From Candidatus Woesearchaeota archaeon (GTDB taxonomy: Archaea > Nanobdellota > Nanobdellia > Woesearchaeales > UBA10200): a stretch of 11,489 nt of DNA. A model generated the notes under the pieces. The model saw only the letters and a program-made list of their open reading frames with translations, ran no database searches and was not told where the DNA came from. A program made the translations under genes and the position numbers. The stretch spans positions 1 through 11,489 of the forward strand of contig JACPBN010000067.1 of the NCBI GenBank assembly GCA_016180275.1, written 5' to 3'. Positions 5,699 to 11,489 of this stretch are shown here, one piece after another; position 1 is the stretch's first letter; the number at the start of each line of letters is the position of its first letter.

Positions 5699-7174
5699 AT
5701 GTCTGAAGCTGAAACAATCCAAATACAGGCAGCAAAGCATGTAAATGAAGAAATAGATACAGATGCTGCTGCAAAAAAAGAACTGCATGCAATTGACTCG
5801 GCTAGAGACAGGTTTGACCATAAGAATAAAGAAAATTCTACATTCAGAGCAGATTTTGGGTTAACTAAAGAGCTTGTTGAGATGATTTCTAAAGACAAAA
5901 ATGAGCCAGAATGGATGCTGCAGCACAGATTAAAATGCCTTGAGCTGTTTCACAAACTCCCTTGGCCAAGCTGGGGACCTTCGCTTAAAGACCTAGACCT
6001 GAGCAAAATCTCATTCTACTTAAAGCCAGATGCAAAGCAGAATGCAAGAGAATGGAAAGATGTGCCTGATGATATTAAAAAAACTTTTGAGAGATTAGGA
6101 ATTCCAGAAGCAGAAAAAAAATCTCTTGGCGGAGTTGGAGCACAGTATGAATCGATGAATATCTATCATAACCTAAAAAAAGAATTATCTGCGCAGGGAG
6201 TTATTTTCGAAGATTGTGATTATGCATTGCAGCATTATCCTGAGCTAATGAAGAAATATTTTATGAAATGTGTTCCTGCCAGCCTGCATAAGTTTGCTGC
6301 ACTGCATGGTGCAGTCTGGAGCGGCGGAACTTTCTTATATGTGCCAAAAGGAGTTAAGGTTGATCTTCCATTGCAGGCATACTTCAGGATGAACGCAGAG
6401 AGCTTAGGGCAATTTGAGCATACTCTTATTATTGTTGAAGAAGGCGCGCAAATTCATTATATTGAAGGCTGCAGTGCCCCAAGATATGATTCTAGTTCAT
6501 TGCATGCTGGCTGCGTCGAAGTGTTTGTCCATAAGAATGCAAGAGCAAGATATTCAAGCATTGAAAACTGGAGCAGAAATACTTTTAATCTTAATACAAA
6601 ACGGGCAAATGTATATGGAAATGCATATATGGAATGGGTAAATGGAAATCTCGGGTCCCAAGCAACGCTACTTTATCCTTGCAGCGTACTGATGGAAGAA
6701 GGTGCAAAGACAGATTATCTGGGAGTAGCGTTTGCAGGCAAAGGACAGAACCAGGATACAGGGTGCAAAGTCTATCATCTTGCAAAAAATACTAGCAGCA
6801 CAATAAAAGCGAAATCTATCAGCAAAGATGGAGGAATTACAACTTATAGGGGATTATTGATGGTGGCAAAAGGCGCTGTTGGAAGCAAAGCAAAAGTTGT
6901 TTGCGATGCCTTAATGCTGGATAACATATCAAAATCAGATACTGTGCCAACTACACAGATACATGAGAACAGGGTAGATATCGGTCATGAAGCAACTGTC
7001 GGCAAGATAGATCCTGAACAGATATTTTATTTAATGTCTCGAGGGATATCAGAAGAGCAGGCTACACAGATGGTAGTTGCTGGTTTCATCGAGCCGATTG
7101 TAAAAGAGCTTCCGCTTGAGTATGCTGTTGAGCTAAATCGATTGATACAGCTTGAGATGGAAGGGATGGGATAA
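5699..7174 (+). CDS. sufB: SufB, iron-sulfur cluster assembly scaffold subunit
   Basis: SufB is the core subunit of the SufBCD complex, which builds iron-sulfur clusters in the cytoplasm. This 491-residue protein matches the usual bacterial length of about 495. The N-terminal motif KNEPEWMLQHRLKCLELF (from about residue 67), the WPSWGPSL segment and the beta-helix core are all present. The C-terminal helices (VGKIDPEQIFYLMSRGISEEQA) are typical. Cys402 in VVCDALML and Glu431 in GHEATVG correspond by motif to the functionally important Cys405 and Glu434 of E. coli SufB. I chose the ATG at 5699 with GTGGT (5690-5694) as its ribosome-binding site; an in-frame GTG at 5690 would overlap that site. 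It is the first gene of the suf operon. A 93-bp gap separates it from sufD. Confidence 0.95.
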   Translation: MSEAETIQIQAAKHVNEEIDTDAAAKKELHAIDSARDRFDHKNKENSTFRADFGLTKELVEMISKDKNEPEWMLQHRLKCLELFHKLPWPSWGPSLKDLDLSKISFYLKPDAKQNAREWKDVPDDIKKTFERLGIPEAEKKSLGGVGAQYESMNIYHNLKKELSAQGVIFEDCDYALQHYPELMKKYFMKCVPASLHKFAALHGAVWSGGTFLYVPKGVKVDLPLQAYFRMNAESLGQFEHTLIIVEEGAQIHYIEGCSAPRYDSSSLHAGCVEVFVHKNARARYSSIENWSRNTFNLNTKRANVYGNAYMEWVNGNLGSQATLLYPCSVLMEEGAKTDYLGVAFAGKGQNQDTGCKVYHLAKNTSSTIKAKSISKDGGITTYRGLLMVAKGAVGSKAKVVCDALMLDNISKSDTVPTTQIHENRVDIGHEATVGKIDPEQIFYLMSRGISEEQATQMVVAGFIEPIVKELPLEYAVELNRLIQLEMEGMG

Positions 7175-7267
7175 GGTTCTTGAGTTATTAGAAACATATA
7201 GACTGCGCTTAGTTGGAAGCATCAAGATAAAAAAAGTGGCATAACTAAAAACAAAATTTACAATAAA

Positions 7268-8629
7268 ATGATAGCAAAAACCGAGACAATAAATATTGAA
7301 CAGAAAAAAATCGAACCAAAGAAAACATTCCAAAACATAACAGAAGAATTAGTCAGAACTATCTCTAAAAACAGGAATGAGCCCAAATGGCTATTGGACA
7401 AAAGGTTATCTGCACTAAAGCTGTTCAATGAATTAGCAATGCCTGATTTCAAATACGGCATTACAGTTAAGATGAATGCAATTGGATTGGATTATAGCAA
7501 GCTTGATGCAGATTCATTGTTACAAAAAAAAAGTATTGAGATTGAAAATAAAAAATCCAAGGAATATGCTAAACAAGGAATCCTGATCCTAGACTTTTAC
7601 GAAGCGCTCAAGCAGAAAAAGTATGAAGATATGATTAAAAGATATTTTATGACAGAGTGTGTTAAAGCTAAAGACAAGATAACTGCACTGCATGCTGCAT
7701 TATTTTCTCGCGGTCTACTGATTTATATACCAAAAGGAAAGCTGATCAATGGCACAGTAGAAATTGATTTTAAAGTTGATAATTCATTAAATTTTGACAA
7801 TATATTGGTTATAGCAGAGGAAAACTCCAAAGCAACCATAGTTGAGAATATTTTTGCTGCAAATAGTAATAATAAAGACAGGAGAGAGAATAAAGAGGAT
7901 AGTTATACTAATTCATTGCAATACAGGAGTTCAGTAATTGAGATATTTGCAAATCCATCAAGCAATCTAATCTTCTGTAGTGTCCAGAACTTAAATAGAG
8001 AAACATTCAATTTCAGCTTTAAGACAGCGCTCATCGAAAAAGATGCAGTCTTTAACTGGGTTGATGCGTGCATGGGCAGCAAGTTTTCTCATGCAGAAAC
8101 AACTAGCTTAATGAAAGGCTCTGGCTCAAAAACAAACAACTGGGGCATGTTTTTGGCAGACAAAGAGCAGCAGTTTGGCATCCATGCAAATACCATCCAT
8201 TTTACGCATAACACTATTTCAGATATGCTTACTCGCGGCATAATTGCAGATAATGCAAAAACTATATACCAAGGCCTGATACATATACAGCAGCCTGCTT
8301 CACAGAGCAATGGCTATCAAAGAGCAGATGCTATTTTGATGTCAGATACAGCAGAGGCAGATGTTATACCCATGTTAGAAATAGACAATAGTGATGTACG
8401 CTGCACACACGGCTCAACAGTCGGGCAGATAGACAAAGAAAAATTATTTTATCTTATGTGCAGAGGCATGAATGAAAAAACTGCGGGGAAAGAATTAATT
8501 AGAGGTTTTTACGAGCAGATGCTTGCAAGGATTAATATCAAAGAATTGACAGGGATATTGCGTGCTATTATTTATGAGAGGTTGGGAATAGAGCAAGAGA
8601 GTATAATATACGGAGAGAAAAATCAGTAA
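7268..8629 (+). CDS. sufD: SufD-type SufB paralogue
   Basis: This 453-residue SufB/SufD-family protein is assigned as SufD, the partner of SufB in the cluster-assembly complex. His381 in CTHGSTVGQID corresponds by motif to the catalytically important His360 of E. coli SufD. The equivalents of the SufB Cys and Glu are Ala (QRADAILM) and Gly, so the division of labour fits a SufB-SufD heterodimer. Unusually for SufD, the N-terminus keeps the SufB-like motif KNRNEPKWLLDKRLSALKLF (from residue 34) and lacks an obvious EEWRYT-type SufD segment. A hydrophilic insert lies at about 199-216. The ATG at 7268 has no clear SD sequence, so a leaderless internal transcript or coupling to upstream translation is possible. 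Confidence 0.88.
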   Translation: MIAKTETINIEQKKIEPKKTFQNITEELVRTISKNRNEPKWLLDKRLSALKLFNELAMPDFKYGITVKMNAIGLDYSKLDADSLLQKKSIEIENKKSKEYAKQGILILDFYEALKQKKYEDMIKRYFMTECVKAKDKITALHAALFSRGLLIYIPKGKLINGTVEIDFKVDNSLNFDNILVIAEENSKATIVENIFAANSNNKDRRENKEDSYTNSLQYRSSVIEIFANPSSNLIFCSVQNLNRETFNFSFKTALIEKDAVFNWVDACMGSKFSHAETTSLMKGSGSKTNNWGMFLADKEQQFGIHANTIHFTHNTISDMLTRGIIADNAKTIYQGLIHIQQPASQSNGYQRADAILMSDTAEADVIPMLEIDNSDVRCTHGSTVGQIDKEKLFYLMCRGMNEKTAGKELIRGFYEQMLARINIKELTGILRAIIYERLGIEQESIIYGEKNQ

Positions 8630-8672
8630 GGCCTATAAAAATCACTGAGAATAATCAGAGAAAATAAGTGAT

Positions 8673-9995
8673 ATGATAGCATATAATGTCAATAAAATCC
8701 GGGAAGATTTTCCAATACTAAACGTTAAGGTACATGGAAAACCGTTGATTTATCTGGATAATGCTGCTACATCACAGAAGCCTAAACAAGTTATACAGGC
8801 AGAAAAAGATTATTATGAAACAATAAATGCAAACATACATCGTGGAGTACATAAGCTAAGCGAAGATGCGACTGCCGGATATGAAGAAGCGCATGAGAAG
8901 GCAGCAGATTTCATTGGCGCAGACAATTTAGATGAAGACAGCAATATTGAACAGATAATATTCACCAGAAATACAACAGAGTCATTGAATTTGCTTGCTT
9001 ATAGCTTAAGTAATTCTAAGATTGATACAGGCGGAGGAAATAATAAGGCTGATACAATTTTTGAGCTGAAAGAAGGAGATGATATCCTAATAACACAAGC
9101 AGAGCATCATGCTAATCTTGTTCCTTGGCAGCAGCTTGCTAAAAAATTAAAGCTTAAGTTAAAGTTTGCAAAAATAAGTTTAGATTCCAATGATGATGAA
9201 GATTTTGGCACATTAGATGTACAGCAATTTAATGAGCTTGTTACCAAAAAAACAAAAATAGTTGCAGTTGCACAGATGGGGAATGTTCTTGGAACAATAA
9301 ATGATGCCAGGGAAATTGGCAAGATTGTGCACGAGAATAACCCTTCTGCACTATTTATTGTTGATGGCGCACAGAGTGTTGCACACAGTAAAGTTGATGT
9401 TGCAAAACTAGGTTGTGACTTTTTTGCATTTTCAGGGCATAAGATGCTTGCACCTACAGGCATAGGCGTGCTTTTTGGCAAAAAGAATCTGCTTGAGCAG
9501 ATGAAGCCATTCATGTATGGAGGAGACATGATTAGAAAAGTTACATTTGAAGATACTTTGTATAATGACCTGCCTTGGAAATTTGAAGCTGGCACTCCAA
9601 ATATCGCAGGAGGTATTGCGTTAGGATCTGCGATTGATTATCTGCAGAAGATTGGGATGGAGAATATATTTGCGCATGAGCAGGAGCTCACAAGATATGC
9701 TTTAAAGAGATTAGAGGAATTTGAGGATATAACTATTTATGGTCCGAGAAAAATGTCTGAGAAAAGGACTGGGATAATCTCATTTAATATTGATGGAATA
9801 CATGCGCATGATGTTGCAAGCATATTTGACCAGCACGGAATTGCGATTAGAGGAGGCCATCACTGTGCAATGCCTTTGATGAGTTTGTTAAATGTTGCAG
9901 GAACTGCAAGAATCAGCTTTTATTTATATAATAAGAAAGAGGAAGTTGATAAGGTTGTTGATGCAATAAAGTCTGTAAAGAAGATATTTGCGTGA
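8673..9995 (+). CDS. sufS: SufS, group II cysteine desulfurase
   Basis: This PLP enzyme converts cysteine to alanine and passes the sulfur, as a persulfide, to the SufU-like acceptor. In 440 residues it shows TRNTTESLN (98-106), EHHAN with cofactor-stacking His145, DGAQS with Asp231, the Schiff-base lysine Lys257 in FAFSGHK, and the catalytic Cys398 in RGGHHCAMPLM. That last motif, with a short catalytic loop, marks group II (SufS) rather than IscS. It is longer than the typical 406-420 residues because of a Gly/Asn-rich insert (about 113-133) and an acidic stretch (about 172-177). The start is supported by AAGTGAT directly before the ATG. The next gene begins 15 bp after its stop. Confidence 0.95.
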   Translation: MIAYNVNKIREDFPILNVKVHGKPLIYLDNAATSQKPKQVIQAEKDYYETINANIHRGVHKLSEDATAGYEEAHEKAADFIGADNLDEDSNIEQIIFTRNTTESLNLLAYSLSNSKIDTGGGNNKADTIFELKEGDDILITQAEHHANLVPWQQLAKKLKLKLKFAKISLDSNDDEDFGTLDVQQFNELVTKKTKIVAVAQMGNVLGTINDAREIGKIVHENNPSALFIVDGAQSVAHSKVDVAKLGCDFFAFSGHKMLAPTGIGVLFGKKNLLEQMKPFMYGGDMIRKVTFEDTLYNDLPWKFEAGTPNIAGGIALGSAIDYLQKIGMENIFAHEQELTRYALKRLEEFEDITIYGPRKMSEKRTGIISFNIDGIHAHDVASIFDQHGIAIRGGHHCAMPLMSLLNVAGTARISFYLYNKKEEVDKVVDAIKSVKKIFA

Positions 9996-10010
9996 ATCGG
10001 TGATAATAAG

Positions 10011-10451
10011 ATGGAATTTTTCGCAGAAGATATGTACAGGGAAAACATAATGGATCATTTTAAGAATCCAAGAAATCATGGCATAATCAAAAATCCAGAC
10101 ATAGGGTTTGCTGACAACAATCCTCTGTGCGGAGATGAGATTGGAATAACAGTTAAGTTAAAGACAGAGAAGATAAAAGATAAAAATGGAAATGAGGAGA
10201 TTAAAGAAGAAATTGCAGAAATAAAATTTAATGGCAAAGGATGCGCAATTTCCCAGGCAAGCACTTCAATGCTGACAGAGCAAGTTATGGGAATGAAATT
10301 AAAGGATGTAAAGAAGATGAAGAATAATGATGTAATAAAGAATCTAGGCATCCCATTACAGCCAATAAGGGTCAAGTGCGCATTATTAGGGTTTAAGGTA
10401 TTAGAAGCAGGAATATTTTTATATGAAGGCAAGAATAAAGCAATAAAATAG
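10011..10451 (+). CDS. sufU: SufU/IscU-type scaffold or sulfur acceptor
   Basis: This 146-residue protein belongs to the IscU/SufU (NifU N-terminal) family. The three conserved cysteines are Cys40 in NPLCGD (with Asp42), Cys78 in GKGCAISQAS and Cys123 in RVKCALL. The RVKCA ending and the lysine before the last cysteine resemble SufU rather than IscU, which has His there. However, Cys78 to Cys123 is 45 residues, like IscU, and lacks the roughly 19-residue insert typical of SufU. A Lys/Glu-rich extension (about 51-70) lies between the first two cysteines. It may therefore be a scaffold, a zinc-dependent sulfur acceptor, or intermediate. I name it sufU from its place beside sufS. CGGTGAT (9998-10004) is a strong ribosome-binding site for this ATG. 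Confidence 0.85.
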   Translation: MEFFAEDMYRENIMDHFKNPRNHGIIKNPDIGFADNNPLCGDEIGITVKLKTEKIKDKNGNEEIKEEIAEIKFNGKGCAISQASTSMLTEQVMGMKLKDVKKMKNNDVIKNLGIPLQPIRVKCALLGFKVLEAGIFLYEGKNKAIK

Positions 10452-10534
10452 GCAGATAATATGGTAAATTAAATAGACGACAAAATCATAGATGATTATA
10501 AAAGAGGATAATGAATGATGATGGTGGGGTAAAA
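10452..10534 (+). promoter_or_regulatory. sufU-sufC gap with possible internal promoter
   Basis: This 83-bp gap contains a 6-bp inverted repeat (AATCAT at 10484-10489 with ATGATT at 10492-10497) overlapping a TATA-like TTATAAAA (10496-10503). A start about 26 nt on would fall near 10526, just before the sufC ATG. The ribosome-binding site GGTGGGGT (10523-10530) fixes the sufC start. A separate sufC promoter is possible but weakly supported. Confidence 0.3.
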
Positions 10535-11302
10535 ATGGCATTTTTAGAAATAAGGGATCTGGAAGTCAGCGTAGAAGGTAAAAAGATCATTAATGGGATT
10601 TCATTAGATATAGATACAAACCAAGTAACTGCTTTAATGGGCCCAAATGGCTCTGGCAAATCTACATTGGCTTATGCTTTGATGGGGCATCCTAAATACA
10701 CAATTGATTCTGGCAAGATAATTATCAATGGTGAAGATATAACTGAGCTAGGGCCAGATGAAAGAGCAAAGAAAGGATTATTTTTAAGCTTCCAGCACCC
10801 TCAGGAAGTACCTGGTGTGAGCGTCTCTAATTTTATAAGGACAGCGTTAAACTCTTTGCGCGGAAAGCCAGTGCCTGTGCCTGAATTTTTGAAATTATTA
10901 AAAGAAAAGATGTCAATGTTAAAGATGGATCCTTCATTTGCTTCTCGCTTCCTGAATGAAGGATTTTCCGGCGGAGAGAAAAAGAGAGCAGAGATTTTGC
11001 AGCTTGCCATTCTTGAGCCAAAGATTGCTGTTTTGGATGAGACAGACTCTGGCACAGATGTTGATGCGCTGAAAGTAATCTCTGAAGGGATAAATAAAGT
11101 GCATGAGAAGACCAAGATGGGTATTCTTGTAATTACGCATTACAAAAGGATACTTAATTATCTGAAGCCAGACCGAGTTATCATACTTGCAAAAGGAAAG
11201 GTTATTATGGAAGGCAGCCATGATTTGGCAGATACCATTGAAACTAAAGGCTATAAGGCATTTGGGATAGAGGATTATGAAGAAGCGCAGGTAATTAAGT
11301 GA
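10535..11302 (+). CDS. sufC: SufC, ABC-type ATPase of the SufBCD complex
   Basis: This is a cytoplasmic ABC ATPase that drives conformational change of SufB-SufD during cluster assembly and has no membrane partner. The 255 residues carry Walker A GPNGSGKST (36-44, Lys42), the Q-loop FQHPQ with Gln87, the signature FSGGEKKR (144-151), Walker B IAVLDE with Asp168 and Glu169, the D-loop TDSGTDVDAL and the H-loop ITHY with His202. The ETDSG-D-DAL D-loop and the QHPQEVPGV segment are typical of SufC rather than transporter ATPases. The start at 10535 is chosen for its GGTGGGGT site; an in-frame ATG at 10511 would add eight residues absent from the family and would overlap that site. sufC is last in the cluster, whereas it often comes first or next to sufB. 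Confidence 0.95.
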   Translation: MAFLEIRDLEVSVEGKKIINGISLDIDTNQVTALMGPNGSGKSTLAYALMGHPKYTIDSGKIIINGEDITELGPDERAKKGLFLSFQHPQEVPGVSVSNFIRTALNSLRGKPVPVPEFLKLLKEKMSMLKMDPSFASRFLNEGFSGGEKKRAEILQLAILEPKIAVLDETDSGTDVDALKVISEGINKVHEKTKMGILVITHYKRILNYLKPDRVIILAKGKVIMEGSHDLADTIETKGYKAFGIEDYEEAQVIK

Positions 11303-11315
11303 TTTTAGCAGTAAG

Positions 11316-11326
11316 TTTTAAATATT
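11316..11326 (+). promoter_or_regulatory. Box A before the nucleotidyltransferase gene
   Basis: TTTTAAATATT begins 14 bp past the sufC stop. A start about 26 nt downstream falls near 11347, essentially on the candidate start codons, so the transcript would be nearly leaderless. This suggests the gene is transcribed separately from suf. Confidence 0.4.
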
Positions 11327-11353
11327 CAATTGTTTATTATAAGAATGGTAATT

Positions 11354-11489
11354 ATGGCAACAAAAAGCAATCTCTTAAAATTAGAAAAAGAGATAATACC
11401 TGTACTTAAAAAGAATAATGTAATAAAAGCAGGATTATTCGGAAGTTATGTTAGAGGAGAGAATAAAAAAAGCAGTGATATAGATATCC
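11354..11489 (+). CDS. Minimal nucleotidyltransferase (MNT/MntA-like), 3' truncated by the window
   Basis: Only the first 45 residues are visible. They contain the nucleotidyltransferase motif GLFGSYVRGENKKSSDIDI, with the GS segment and the paired acidic residues DID that bind metal. This is the pattern of the small MNT family of polymerase-beta-type nucleotidyltransferases. Members commonly act as antitoxins that modify a HEPN-domain ribonuclease encoded next door; whether a HEPN gene follows cannot be seen. A second in-frame ATG lies 9 bp upstream at 11345. With box A at about 11321, that start would be leaderless. No strong SD is present for either. Confidence 0.8.
   Translation, partial: MATKSNLLKLEKEIIPVLKKNNVIKAGLFGSYVRGENKKSSDIDI

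Noticed and set aside
9107..9595. 162-codon minus-strand open frame inside sufS
   Set aside because: It is antisense to a well-conserved enzyme, has no recognisable motif or start signal, and reflects codon bias in the real gene.
10076..10432. 118-codon minus-strand open frame inside sufU
   Set aside because: It is antisense to a gene with all three conserved cysteines and has no supporting signal.

Overview
The window looks like chromosomal DNA of an AT-rich archaeon. Box-A (TATA) promoters lie about 26 nt before predicted transcript starts, and the ribosome-binding sites are GGTGAT/GGTGGGG-like. It also carries a COG2433/DUF460-type protein, a signal-peptide S16 (Lon-fold) membrane protease and an archaeal-style PPC-domain protein. 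Compact spacing and Asn/Asp-rich inserts would fit a DPANN lineage such as Woesearchaeota or Pacearchaeota. That placement is inference; no rRNA or marker gene is present to prove it.

Layout. Bases 1-677 have no convincing protein gene but are dense in RNA-like structure. Element E1 (1-195, plus strand) and element E2 (core 440-635, minus strand) are both closed by a long GC-rich helix, a T-rich one-sided bulge and a second helix. Aligned to each other they share unpaired motifs (ACAAATCC, AAGT, CGGGC) and differ in the helices by at least seven compensatory base-pair changes. They therefore look like two diverged copies of one structured RNA. Between them, a box A at 278-285 precedes two GNRA-capped hairpins (310-337 and 351-376), with an ATCACCTC linker that matches the 16S 3' anti-Shine-Dalgarno sequence.

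Bases 678-2672 (minus) encode the S16 membrane protease. Divergent from it is a tight plus-strand operon of a PPC/DUF296 protein, a DUF460 RuvC/RNase H-fold coiled-coil protein and a patatin-like lipid hydrolase (2838-5472).

Bases 5699-11302 hold a five-gene SUF iron-sulfur cluster locus in the order sufB, sufD, sufS, sufU, sufC. SufS takes sulfur from cysteine, the SufU/IscU-type protein is the likely relay or scaffold, and SufB-SufD with the SufC ATPase assembles clusters. The promoter has a palindromic box A followed by two perfect 12-bp palindromes 26 bp apart, which are candidate operators. The right edge cuts off the start of a minimal nucleotidyltransferase (MNT) gene.

The best candidate for something undescribed is the E1/E2 RNA family with the small anti-SD-bearing RNA between its copies. 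The SUF locus is recognisable, but has a compact SufU, a SufD with a SufB-like N-terminus, and sufC in last place.
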